Positions 10,648 to 19,616 of a DNA stretch of 64,000 nt are shown piece by piece. A model generated the notes under the pieces. That model made no database searches. It was not told the DNA's origin and saw only the letters and a list, made by a program, of their open reading frames with translations. The position numbers were made by a program, and so were the translations under genes. Each line of letters begins with the position of its first letter. The first letter of the stretch is position 1. Source of the stretch: Peribacillus simplex (GTDB taxonomy: Bacteria; Bacillota; Bacilli; Bacillales; DSM-1321); assembly GCF_001578185.1 (NCBI RefSeq), contig NZ_CP011008.1, forward strand, positions 5,281,501 through 5,345,500, given 5' to 3'.

Positions 10648-11206
10648 ACTTCCACTTCCTCTCGAAATTCTCCCGTGTACATGCCATGAGTAATGCTGTT
10701 TTGTCAGGGAGCTCAATTTCTTTAATTGGGGTAAACCCACACTTTTCAAATAGATGAATCATCTTTGCGTTCCGGATATCCGGTTCTGCCATCACCTTTT
10801 TTGTTCTAGCAGTAAGTAGTTGGTATTTCACCATTGCACGTAAGAACGGCAAAGCCAGTCCTTTTCCAAGATAATCTGGATCACCAATGAGTAAATGAAT
10901 GCCTTGATCTCCCTCTTCGGACTGATAATAATCTTCGATGATATCGCCTTTTACCCAATACGATTCCCAATAGCTCATTGGGATTGAGTCCAGGCAGCCT
11001 AAATAGAGTGTTTGGTGTGCATCAGCCAATGCCTTTTGCAAATGAACAGCAAATTTTTCTTTTGTGAAATTCAAATTCCAGTATGGTATCACATGATCTT
11101 CATGCATCCATTTATGCAGTGTATCTAAATCCCTCTTAAATTCAACTTTGACGAATGAAAGCTGTTGATTACAGTCCTTCAGCATTTCTTCATAACTATT
11201 TTTCAT
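10622..11206 (-). CDS. GNAT N-acetyltransferase for siderophore assembly (RhbD/IucB-like)
   Basis: A 194-residue GNAT acyltransferase of the IucB/RhbD type. It contains LLIGDPDYLGKGLALPFLRA, the acyl-CoA pyrophosphate-binding region, and then DIRNAKMIHLFEKCGFTPI. It should acetylate N-hydroxy-1,3-diaminopropane to give the hydroxamate arm. The acyl group is not readable from sequence: acetyl would give schizokinen, a longer chain would give a rhizobactin-like lipid form. It overlaps the IucA-type gene upstream by 11 bases and the monooxygenase downstream by 26. Confidence 0.87.
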   Translation of the reverse strand: MKNSYEEMLKDCNQQLSFVKVEFKRDLDTLHKWMHEDHVIPYWNLNFTKEKFAVHLQKALADAHQTLYLGCLDSIPMSYWESYWVKGDIIEDYYQSEEGDQGIHLLIGDPDYLGKGLALPFLRAMVKYQLLTARTKKVMAEPDIRNAKMIHLFEKCGFTPIKEIELPDKTALLMACTRENFERKWKYGEATIYL

Positions 11207-13004
11207 GGACGGCTAAAACCCCCTGCGCGAATGGGTTTTCAATGGTCGTATAAACGGATTGCGTCTCAAGTGAACCAACAAGTTCATCCATATCATGAAA
11301 CCGCGTCAGTAAATTAGCCTTACAAGATAATTCCCGGGCATGAAGCAACCTTGCAATAACTCGATTCAACCCCTCATCCCCGCTTTCCCTGCTGCTTGTT
11401 TCCAGTTGTTCCTGAACGAGCTGTAACAGGGTTTTCTCTGATACTAACCCTTCCGTACCAAAATTATTGATCAAGCCTAATAAGTGATTAAAAAAGAAAT
11501 AGTATTGCAGTCTTTCTTCAGCGACTTCATCAGAACAAATCGTGAAGCTTTTTTCACTTAGTTCAGGCAGGATCTTCAACAGCCTGTCCACTTTGGACTC
11601 ACAGTAGTAATACCCTTGATTATCGCGATAATAAAAAGTGGATGGATACCCATCTTGAAGTTGAATGATGGAATTTTGTTGATGGGCTTCTAAAACGATT
11701 CCATACACTTCAAATAGCCAAAGCATCGGTTTTAATGTCATTGAAAGATAAGTTTTGAACCAATCCTTACTTACCTCTTCGGTACTGCGGTTTTCATCAG
11801 CTGATAATTTGCGGATGATCGCTCCAAGCCTTGATGGTGCACCATAGGCATTATCCTGGCACAAGCCTGCAATCAGGCTTGCTTGTTCATTGTTTTCATA
11901 AAAAGGGTTTTCCCGGATATCAACATCGAATCCTGATTCTTGTTCTGTTGTTTTGATCGTTAGATAAGCAGGGTCCTTAATAATACGGAAGGAGGGATGC
12001 TGTTCTTTTAGCGCGTCTCCCACTTTTGAATCGATTAATTTAGCGATTTCCACACCACGATCAAGTTCTTTTTGCAGATTTGCACGTAACGAATTCGTGA
12101 TTTTGACCGGAACGGAAAATTTGTACATATATCTCGATGTGGCACTATATACCGTTCTAAAAGAAGAGGTAGCCGTGAATTTTTTCCCAAGCGGTCCCAC
12201 GTAAATTAGTGTTCCTTGCTCGATAAGCCTTTTAACTTCTTCTTTTTCGATAAGCACTTTTGCCTGGAGCGGATGTGCTGGGATAATGCTATACCGGCTT
12301 TCCGTTTGGCAATACGTGTCACGGAATTCACTGGAAATCTCCAAGTCACCGGCTAGTTCCTGTTTAATGATTTCACTTGCCGATCGGACTTCACTAGAAT
12401 CTTGGATGACGATCGAAGGCTCTGCCAGGAAGTAGTGCAGCTGAAACTCAGCTTTTAATTCGGGTGAATAGATCCATTCATCTTTTTCTGAAATGCCCTG
12501 CTTACTTTTCGGCGTCGGATGGAACAGGTGCCCGAATAAAAGCGACTGCTCCGCTTCGATATAGGTGAAATCGGGACTTTGAAGGGCATCAGCGTCTTCG
12601 GTCCTGGCTTCGACATACCGTTGAATATTTTGGCTGCTCAGGATGACACGCAGCATCAATTCATCTTCACTATCCGTCCGGCCCTGCTCATTCAATAATT
12701 CTTTAGAAACGATCGAGACCATCGTCACATAATCTAATTCACGTACTTGTTTGGATGCATTTTGGTAGTAAATCGGGAATGTAAAAATATGACGCCCCGT
12801 TTCCGACCAATATTTAAGCGGAACTAGCAATGCAATATCTTGGGATAAGAGATTACTGACTAATAATGAATCCGGAATAGAACCCTCCAAATCAGGCCAG
12901 TTCTTCGTTTCCTCCAAACTGCAATTTCCAGTTTCCCGGAAATAACAATTCAGAAAGCTTTGCATCGTCGCCCTTTCAGCTATCTGCTTACCATTCATCT
13001 TCAT
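11196..13004 (-). CDS. IucA/IucC-family siderophore synthetase, third gene of the operon (RhbC-like)
   Basis: A 602-residue NIS synthetase, the second of two in the operon and only distantly similar to the one at 7485-9296. Conserved stretches include IIPAHPLQAKVLIEKEEV and the C-terminal GIVLEAHQQNSIIQLQDGYP, where HQQN replaces the HGQN of the partner. It probably performs the other citrate condensation. The start is ambiguous: ATG 13004 overlaps the previous stop (ATGA), while ATG 12998 has better spacing from GGAGGA. The two differ by two residues. Confidence 0.88.
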   Translation of the reverse strand: MKMNGKQIAERATMQSFLNCYFRETGNCSLEETKNWPDLEGSIPDSLLVSNLLSQDIALLVPLKYWSETGRHIFTFPIYYQNASKQVRELDYVTMVSIVSKELLNEQGRTDSEDELMLRVILSSQNIQRYVEARTEDADALQSPDFTYIEAEQSLLFGHLFHPTPKSKQGISEKDEWIYSPELKAEFQLHYFLAEPSIVIQDSSEVRSASEIIKQELAGDLEISSEFRDTYCQTESRYSIIPAHPLQAKVLIEKEEVKRLIEQGTLIYVGPLGKKFTATSSFRTVYSATSRYMYKFSVPVKITNSLRANLQKELDRGVEIAKLIDSKVGDALKEQHPSFRIIKDPAYLTIKTTEQESGFDVDIRENPFYENNEQASLIAGLCQDNAYGAPSRLGAIIRKLSADENRSTEEVSKDWFKTYLSMTLKPMLWLFEVYGIVLEAHQQNSIIQLQDGYPSTFYYRDNQGYYYCESKVDRLLKILPELSEKSFTICSDEVAEERLQYYFFFNHLLGLINNFGTEGLVSEKTLLQLVQEQLETSSRESGDEGLNRVIARLLHARELSCKANLLTRFHDMDELVGSLETQSVYTTIENPFAQGVLAVHEK

Positions 13005-14521
13005 TCCTCCATCATCTTGAACATTTCACCTAATACTCGGATTTCGTCTAAAATTCCCTCTATGTGTTCAAGCCTTGTCATTGGATTCAATAGTGTCATT
13101 TTTAAATACACCCGTCCGTCAAAACGCGTTTTTGCTAAAAATGCCCGTCCGCTTTTCAGTAATTCTTGCTGAATCTGTTTATTTAATAGATTCACTAACT
13201 GATCACTTTCTCCCTCGGGATTATAACGGAATACAACCGCATTCAATTCAGGGTCTTTATTTAATACACTGAATCCTTCCGCTTGATCGATCTTCACAGC
13301 CACTTCACGCGCAAGATGACAAGTATAGTCAATCATTTCGGCAAAGGTATCCAGTCCGACAACCTTCAATGACATCCAAAGTTTCAGTGCATCGAACCTT
13401 CTCGTCGTTTGCACCGATTTATTGACCAAGTGAACCATGCCCTCCGCTTCATCTTCCTGTGGATTCAAGTAATCGGCGTGATGCTGGATATATTGAAATG
13501 AGTTGGTATCCGAGACAAGAAAGGCACCACAACTGATGGGTTGGTAGAATAATTTGTGAAAATCAACCGTAATCGAGTCTGCCAGTTCAATTCCGCTGAT
13601 TAACTCTTTGTAATCCTTACTTAAAATCATCGCGCCGCCATATGCGGCGTCCACATGCAACCATATCCCATTCTTCCTTGCTGCTAGGGATACTTCATGT
13701 AATGGATCGATTGAACCGAAATCCGTCGTTCCGCAAGTAGCAACGATAGCAAATGGAAGTAAACCCTGTTCCTCTAAAAGCAGTAACTCGTTGTTTAATT
13801 CACCCATAGACATACGATGATTTGAATCCGTTTTAACCGTGATCACTGCCTGTTCTCCAAGCCCCAGCTGTGCCGCTGATTTACGAACTGTAAAGTGGGC
13901 AGCCTCGGAGCATAAAATCCGCAATTTTTTCGCCTCGACCGGCAAGCCATGCTGTTGAACATCCACATCCCAGTAACGCTTACAATAAGCGTCCCTCGCC
14001 AATAGCAGTCCCATATAATTAGATTGGGTTCCACCGCTTGTGAAAATCCCATCCGCTTGTTCAGGCAACCCTACCTGACTGCACAGCCAATCTATTAAAT
14101 GCTCTTCAACGAAGGTTGCCGTCGAGCTTTGGTCCCATGAATCCATGGATTGATTTAACGTACCGATAATCATTTCGGCAGCCACTGCAGGTATTATTGT
14201 CGGGCAATGCAAATGTCCGATACAAGTAGGGCTGTGTACGTTGATGCTGTCATTAATAACAAACTCTGCAAGCTCAGCAGCTACTGCTTCCATTGTCTCC
14301 CCTTTTAGGGAAGCGAGGGTCACCTCGTTTAACCTTGCTTCTATTTCATTCGGTTTTTTTCCAGAGTAAGCCAGATTGTTCCCCTTTAAAAAATTCGTCA
14401 GCTTTTTTTCTATGATTTTTAATGACTGGCTATAATTATTGAAACCTTCTTCGTTGTTCAAAAATAATGGAGAATAGGCAAAATCAGTTTTAGTTTGAGT
14501 TTTAGTTATCATTTCGATCAT
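13001..14521 (-). CDS. PLP-dependent decarboxylase, diaminobutyrate decarboxylase (RhbB/Ddc-like)
   Basis: A 506-residue group II PLP decarboxylase. GGTQSNYMGLLLARD is in the N-terminal half, WLHVDAAYGGAMILS carries the cofactor aspartate, and the cofactor lysine is in SITVDFHKLFYQPISCG. By operon context the substrate is L-2,4-diaminobutyrate, yielding 1,3-diaminopropane, the diamine backbone of schizokinen and rhizobactin. GAGGGTG precedes the ATG at 14521, seven bases after the aminotransferase stop. Decarboxylases of this group also act on glutamate or aromatic amino acids, so substrate choice rests on the neighbours. Confidence 0.9.
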   Translation of the reverse strand: MIEMITKTQTKTDFAYSPLFLNNEEGFNNYSQSLKIIEKKLTNFLKGNNLAYSGKKPNEIEARLNEVTLASLKGETMEAVAAELAEFVINDSINVHSPTCIGHLHCPTIIPAVAAEMIIGTLNQSMDSWDQSSTATFVEEHLIDWLCSQVGLPEQADGIFTSGGTQSNYMGLLLARDAYCKRYWDVDVQQHGLPVEAKKLRILCSEAAHFTVRKSAAQLGLGEQAVITVKTDSNHRMSMGELNNELLLLEEQGLLPFAIVATCGTTDFGSIDPLHEVSLAARKNGIWLHVDAAYGGAMILSKDYKELISGIELADSITVDFHKLFYQPISCGAFLVSDTNSFQYIQHHADYLNPQEDEAEGMVHLVNKSVQTTRRFDALKLWMSLKVVGLDTFAEMIDYTCHLAREVAVKIDQAEGFSVLNKDPELNAVVFRYNPEGESDQLVNLLNKQIQQELLKSGRAFLAKTRFDGRVYLKMTLLNPMTRLEHIEGILDEIRVLGEMFKMMEE

Positions 14522-14528
14522 TGATCAT

Positions 14529-15881
14529 TCACCCTCTAGCAACAGCTGCACGAACAGCCTGTTCAAAAATTGCAGTTGCTTCATAAAGCTGGGATTCCGT
14601 TACGATCAATGGAGGCAAGAACCTCACTACACTTCCATGTCTCCCGCCAACTTCCAAAATCAACCCTCTTTGAAAACATTCCTGCTGAATGGCACTGGCA
14701 AGTTCCGAATCAGCTGGATGGCTTCCATTCGCATTTTGCGGTTCTTCATGGTTGACCATTTCCACACCGACCATTAATCCACGGCCTCTAACATCCCCGA
14801 TTTGCTGAAAATCCTTTTGCAAATCTTTAAGAATATTACTTAAGGTTTCTCCCATTTTAGCGGAATGATCCACAAGATTCGTCTCTTTCATATACTTTAA
14901 AGTTGCTGTTCCCGCTGCCATCGCCAATTGATTTCCACGGAACGTACCGATATGTGCACCTGGAGACCATATGTCCAACTCTTTGTTATAAATCACAACC
15001 GATAATGGAAGACTCCCCCCTATTGCTTTTGATAAGACCAGAACATCCGGAACGATTCCTGCATGTTCAAAGGCAAACATTTTCCCTGTCCGGCCGATAC
15101 CGGATTGAACTTCGTCGATAATTAGCGGAATTCCCTTCTCTTTTGTTATTCTTCTGATTTCCTTAAGCCATGGAATTGGAGCGGGAATGGAACCACCCTC
15201 TCCTTGTACTGCCTCTAAAATCATTCCTGCTGGTGCCAATAAACCGGACTCAGGATCGTTTAGTAGATTTTCGATATACTGACTACTGATTTTATGGCTC
15301 TCTTCTCCGCCAATTCCAAAGGGACAGCGATATTGATAGGGATACGGCAGGAAATGTACATCCGGCATTAACCCTTGTATTTTTTCCTTTGGTTTTGTAT
15401 TACCGCTGATTGACATGGTTGCATGGGTTGCCCCGTGGTAAGCCCCTTGGAAGGATAAAATGCTTCTGTTGCCTGTGGCTGTTTTAACTAATTTAAGTGC
15501 TGCCTCAATGGCATCTCCGCCAGTAGGACCACAGAATTGAATTTTTGCGTTTTTTCTGAATTCTTCAGGCAGGCTTTCAAAAATTTCATCAACGAACTGC
15601 TCCTTGATTGGTGTCGTAAAGTCCAATGTATGTAAAGGCCGTTTATCCTTAAGAACTTTTTCCATTGCTTCAAGCACAGCCGGATGATTGTGTCCGAGTG
15701 CTAATGTTCCAGCGCCGGCAAGAAAATCAATATATCTTTTTCCGTCCATGTCTGTTAAATAAATTCCCTCCGCTTGATCGATGGCCATGGGTAATCTTCT
15801 AGGATAAGATCGGGCATTTGATTCCCTTGTGTTTTGTTGTTCCAGTAATTGATCATTTTTTGTAAGCATGTTCGTTACCAT
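14529..15881 (-). CDS. Diaminobutyrate-2-oxoglutarate aminotransferase (RhbA/DABA aminotransferase)
   Basis: A 450-residue class III PLP aminotransferase. FLAGAGTLALGHNHPAVLEA is in the N-terminal part, PLIIDEVQSGIGRTGKMFAF holds the PLP-binding aspartate, and the Schiff-base lysine is in VLVLSKAIGGSLPL. With glutamate as amino donor it converts aspartate semialdehyde to 2,4-diaminobutyrate, the first committed step. It is the promoter-proximal gene, with GGAGG 6 bases ahead of ATG 15881 and the Fur repeat 25 bases further upstream. The same enzyme class also feeds ectoine synthesis, but no ectoine genes are here. Confidence 0.9.
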   Translation of the reverse strand: MVTNMLTKNDQLLEQQNTRESNARSYPRRLPMAIDQAEGIYLTDMDGKRYIDFLAGAGTLALGHNHPAVLEAMEKVLKDKRPLHTLDFTTPIKEQFVDEIFESLPEEFRKNAKIQFCGPTGGDAIEAALKLVKTATGNRSILSFQGAYHGATHATMSISGNTKPKEKIQGLMPDVHFLPYPYQYRCPFGIGGEESHKISSQYIENLLNDPESGLLAPAGMILEAVQGEGGSIPAPIPWLKEIRRITKEKGIPLIIDEVQSGIGRTGKMFAFEHAGIVPDVLVLSKAIGGSLPLSVVIYNKELDIWSPGAHIGTFRGNQLAMAAGTATLKYMKETNLVDHSAKMGETLSNILKDLQKDFQQIGDVRGRGLMVGVEMVNHEEPQNANGSHPADSELASAIQQECFQRGLILEVGGRHGSVVRFLPPLIVTESQLYEATAIFEQAVRAAVARG

Positions 15882-15905
15882 AGTGAGCCTCCATGTATTA
15901 AATTA

Positions 15906-15966
15906 ATTGAGAATAATTATCATTATCATGCAATTCATTCTACTGACAATGATAATTATTCTCAAT
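15906..15966 (-). promoter_or_regulatory. Double Fur box / long inverted repeat controlling the siderophore operon
   Basis: Two 23-base arms (15906-15928 and 15944-15966) form an inverted repeat with one mismatch and a 15-base spacer. Each arm contains a Fur 7-1-7 site: TGAGAATAATTATCA on the left and TGATAATTATTCTCA on the right. It lies immediately ahead of the diaminobutyrate aminotransferase gene, so iron repression of all six genes is expected. Confidence 0.88.
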
Positions 15967-16640
15967 AAGTAAATCCGCTCATTTTTCTTCTAGTAATTTC
16001 CAACAAAATTATGAAAAGGCTAAAATTGGGACTTGATCCCTATTTATACATTAAACAGAAAATTAATCTTTAGGTTTTATATAGTTGTGTTTCTAAGCTA
16101 AGTGAAGATGAAAATTTTGAAAATGAGGAGTCACCAAAGAATGGTTTGAAGGGTGGCGGGAATGGCTTTTTGACAGTAACCACAACTTAAAAAGCACCTT
16201 ACATTATTGTTATTTATTAACGTTAGTCATGTTATTCCATAAAGGGCCCTATAATGGAATATGCGAAAGTGCTAAGTTCTTTTAAAATGATATTGTTTAA
16301 ACAAACTATTACCAGTTTAGAATAATAGGGATTCTTTTTTATTGAATTGGCGTAAAGCCTTCCATTACTTTCGCCGATGACTTTAGACCAAAACCTTAAA
16401 CTATATCGTTTTCCGCCTTCCTTATACTTTAACCGGATTATTCCGCCACCTTTTATTAATTTTTAGCTGCTAATCAATATAAAATACCCTTACTTGGTAT
16501 AAAATAGTAAAATAGAGAGGTAAATGAACCTCTATTCAGAGGGATTGTTTACTTGTTTATCATTTGAAATTAGAGGGTAAAGATTTTCACTATTACTTTA
16601 TCGATCGTTCAGCTTCAATTTTGTCAAAACGTGTCGGTGT
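15967..16640. other. Intergenic stretch between divergent siderophore operon and amylase gene
   Basis: About 670 bases without a convincing gene. Reading frames are short and lack ribosome sites. The only structure I see is a 29-base near-palindrome at 16233-16261 (TATTCCAT and ATGGAATA around AGGGCCCT). The amylase promoter must be in the right-hand part. Confidence 0.5.
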
Positions 16641-16654
16641 CAGGGGGGGAACGG

Positions 16655-18136
16655 ATGAAAAGAAATCATACGATGATGCAATTTTTTGAGTGGCATCTTG
16701 AGGCGGATGGTTCTCATTGGGACAGATTGAAATACGCAGCCTCTAAGTTGAAGGATATAGGAATTGATTGCGTTTGGCTTCCGCCAGTTACCAAAGGGCA
16801 ATCCGTTGGGGATAATGGATATGGAATATATGACGGTTACGATTTGGGGGAATTTGACCAAAAAGGAACCGTTCGTACCAAATACGGGACCAAAGATGAA
16901 TTGCTGCAAGCAATAGCCACTTGCCATAACTACGGACTTTGCGTTTATATCGATTTAGTCATGAACCATAAAGCAGGAGCTGATGGAACCGAAAAATTTG
17001 AAGTGATTGAAGTCAATCCAGACAACCGGATGGAAGATATCTCAGAACCGTTTGAAATGGAAGGCTGGACAAAATTCGATTTCCCGGGCCGTAAAAATAA
17101 ATACTCTGACTTTAAGTGGAACCATACTCATTTTAACGGTACAGACTATGATGCCGAAAACGACAAAATGGGTGTATTTCGAATCACAGGCGAAAATAAG
17201 CACTGGAATCCGCATGTCATCGATGAATTCGGAAACTATGATTATTTAATGTTTGCCAACATCGATTACAGCCTGCCGGAAGTTCGTCAGGAAATGATTA
17301 GCTGGGGAAAATGGATGGTTGATACGTTAAAGTGTGATGGTTTTCGTTTGGACGCCGTTAAGCATATCGATTATGAATTCATCAATGAGTTCCTTAAAGA
17401 ACTCATTCCTTATACAAAGGAACATTTCTTCATGGTCGGCGAATTTTGGAAGGCGGATGTTAAAGCTTGTCAAACATACTTAGAGCACACCAATCATGAC
17501 CTCAACTTGTTCGATGTTTCCCTGCATTATAAATTTCACGAGGCTTCAAAAGCAGGAGCAGACTTCGACCTCTCAACCATCTTTGATGATACCCTCGTCC
17601 AAACCAATCCGGCACAGGCCGTCACTTTTGTCGACAACCACGACTCCCAGCCTCATGAATCACTGGAGTCTTGGGTAAAGGACTGGTTTAAACCATCGGC
17701 ATATGCACTTATCTTACTTAGACTTTGCGGTTATCCCTGTGTCTTTTACGGGGACTATTATGGAATCGGCGGGCCTTCTCCGGTACCTGGAAAAAAGGAT
17801 ATTCTAGATCGTCTCTTATATGCTAGGTATGAAAAAGCTTATGGAGAACAGACGGACTATTTTGACGATCAAAATACGATAGGCTGGGTCCGGCTCGGGG
17901 TTAAAGAGCTAGAAGGCTCGGGGTGTGCCGTCATTATCTCAAATGGAGATCACAACAGTGAAAAAAGGATGTTCGTCGGTGAACATCGAGCTGGTGAAAC
18001 CTGGAGTGATTTAACCTATCATAGAGATGACCACATTATCATTGAAGCAGATGGTTTCGCGACCTTTCCCGTTCATGGGAAAAGCGTATCCGTATGGGCA
18101 TTAAATGATGTACCACTTAAAACGACACCACTCTAA
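16655..18136 (+). CDS. Alpha-amylase (GH13), cytoplasmic type
   Basis: A 493-residue GH13 alpha-amylase hydrolysing internal alpha-1,4-glucan bonds. The four conserved regions are visible: DLVMNHK, GFRLDAVKH (nucleophile D233), the acid E263 in VGEFW, and FVDNHDSQ (D330). Residue spacing matches liquefying Bacillus amylases, but the protein begins directly with MKRNHTMMQFFEWH and has no signal peptide. It should therefore stay in the cytoplasm, as E. coli AmyA does, and act on imported or stored glucans. ATG 16655 follows GGGGGGA by five bases; the frame is open eight codons upstream but without a ribosome site. It is monocistronic. Confidence 0.9.
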   Translation: MKRNHTMMQFFEWHLEADGSHWDRLKYAASKLKDIGIDCVWLPPVTKGQSVGDNGYGIYDGYDLGEFDQKGTVRTKYGTKDELLQAIATCHNYGLCVYIDLVMNHKAGADGTEKFEVIEVNPDNRMEDISEPFEMEGWTKFDFPGRKNKYSDFKWNHTHFNGTDYDAENDKMGVFRITGENKHWNPHVIDEFGNYDYLMFANIDYSLPEVRQEMISWGKWMVDTLKCDGFRLDAVKHIDYEFINEFLKELIPYTKEHFFMVGEFWKADVKACQTYLEHTNHDLNLFDVSLHYKFHEASKAGADFDLSTIFDDTLVQTNPAQAVTFVDNHDSQPHESLESWVKDWFKPSAYALILLRLCGYPCVFYGDYYGIGGPSPVPGKKDILDRLLYARYEKAYGEQTDYFDDQNTIGWVRLGVKELEGSGCAVIISNGDHNSEKRMFVGEHRAGETWSDLTYHRDDHIIIEADGFATFPVHGKSVSVWALNDVPLKTTPL

Positions 18137-18150
18137 AATTAGATAGCAAG

Positions 18151-18186
18151 GAACAGCATGTCGTTTGGAGATGTGCTGTTCTTTAC
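18151..18186 (+). terminator. Probable terminator after the amylase gene
   Basis: GAACAGCA (18151-18158) pairs perfectly with TGCTGTTC (18174-18181) around a 15-base loop, followed by a weak TTTACT tract. Confidence 0.5.
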
Positions 18187-18315
18187 TGATGACATCGCCC
18201 TTGAAAACCCAGGAGTATCATTCCTTCACAATGCAATTGGATCGTTACCCACAGAAAGATAATTTTTCCATTCGAAGCAATCATGGTAAGATAAGGGAAA
18301 AGGAGTTGAAGGAAC

Positions 18316-19551
18316 GTGAAAAATGAAATCATTGAAAGATTCACTTCTTATGTTAAAGTGGATACCCAATCGAATGATGCAAATCCCTCATGCCCCTCTA
18401 CACCCGGACAGTTAACCTTGGCAAATACATTGGTCCAGGAACTTCAATCAATTGGGATGAAGGAAGTCACAATGGATCAGAATGGTTATGTCATGGCTAC
18501 CTTGCCAGCCAATTCAGATAAGGATGTCCCAACAGTTGGATTTTTGGCTCATATCGATACAGCTACGGATTTCACTGGGAAAGATGTAAAACCGCAGATC
18601 GTTGACAACTATGATGGTAAAGATGTTACTTTACATGAAAAATTGGATGTCATCCTCTCACCTGATGATTTCCCTTCGCTTAAGAATTATGAAGGGCATA
18701 CCTTGATAACGACGGATGGTACAACCCTGTTAGGAGCGGATAATAAGGCTGGCATTGCCGAAATCATGACTGCCATGGATTATTTGATCCAGCATCCGGA
18801 AATCAAGCATGGAAAAATCCGTGTTGCCTTTACTCCCGATGAGGAAATCGGAAGGGGACCCCATAAGTTTGATGTAAATGCGTTTAATGCCCAATTTGCC
18901 TATACCGTGGACGGTGGACCGCTTGGGGAACTTGAATACGAGAGCTTCAATGCAGCATCGGCCAAAATCCTGATCAAAGGGACGAATATTCACCCTGGTA
19001 CCGCTAAAGGAAAAATGGTGAACTCGGCTAAAATCGCCATGGAATTCCATAATAAGCTCCCAGTGGCAGAAGCACCGGAATATACGGAGGGTTACGAAGG
19101 ATTTTATCATCTGATTTCATTTCACGGTGATGTGGAAGAGACCAAGCTTTCTTACATCATCAGGGATTTCAACCGCCAAAAATTTAATGATCGTAAGGAA
19201 TATATGACAAAAGTCATCGAAGATTTAAAAGAAAAATATGGGCAAAAGCGTATCCAGCTTGAATTACACGACCAATACTTCAACATGAAGGAAAAAATTG
19301 AACCCGTGAAGGAAATCGTGGATATCGCCCATGAAGCAATGGAGAAACTCGGTATAAAACCTTTAGTCTCACCTATACGCGGTGGTACTGATGGATCTCA
19401 ATTATCGTATATGGGATTGCCGACACCTAACATCTTTACGGGCGGCGAGAACTTTCATGGCAAGTATGAATTTATTTCCGTCGACAATATGGTACTGGCC
19501 ACAAAGGTGATTGTTGGCATTGCCTCGCTCCTTGAAGAAAAAGCGAAGTAG
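18316..19551 (+). CDS. pepT: Peptidase T (tripeptide aminopeptidase)
   Basis: A 411-residue M20 zinc metallopeptidase that removes the N-terminal residue from tripeptides in the cytosol. Metal-binding motifs are [20 protein letters not shown] and [12 protein letters not shown], and the C-terminal [20 protein letters not shown] is typical of PepT. The start is GTG at 18316, with AAAGGAGTTGAAGG just upstream, and the length agrees with Bacillus PepT. It stands alone, between the amylase gene and a bidirectional terminator shared with the convergent catalase gene. Confidence 0.95.
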   Translation: MKNEIIERFTSYVKVDTQSNDANPSCPSTPGQLTLANTLVQELQSIGMKEVTMDQNGYVMATLPANSDKDVPTVGFLAHIDTATDFTGKDVKPQIVDNYDGKDVTLHEKLDVILSPDDFPSLKNYEGHTLITTDGTTLLGADNKAGIAEIMTAMDYLIQHPEIKHGKIRVAFTPDEEIGRGPHKFDVNAFNAQFAYTVDGGPLGELEYESFNAASAKILIKGTNIHPGTAKGKMVNSAKIAMEFHNKLPVAEAPEYTEGYEGFYHLISFHGDVEETKLSYIIRDFNRQKFNDRKEYMTKVIEDLKEKYGQKRIQLELHDQYFNMKEKIEPVKEIVDIAHEAMEKLGIKPLVSPIRGGTDGSQLSYMGLPTPNIFTGGENFHGKYEFISVDNMVLATKVIVGIASLLEEKAK

Positions 19552-19571
19552 CTTGATACGAAATGACTTTA

Positions 19572-19607
19572 TTGAAAAACCCCCCGACTCCAAGTCTGGG
19601 GGTTTTT
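19572..19607. terminator. Bidirectional terminator between pepT and katE
   Basis: AAAAACCCCC and GGGGGTTTTT form a strong stem with A and T tracts on both sides, located between two converging genes. Confidence 0.9.
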
Positions 19608-19616
19608 CATCCAATA

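Noticed and set aside
9319..10749. A longer monooxygenase start at 10749
   Set aside because: The extra 34 residues overlap the acetyltransferase gene deeply, lack a ribosome site and do not resemble the family N-terminus.
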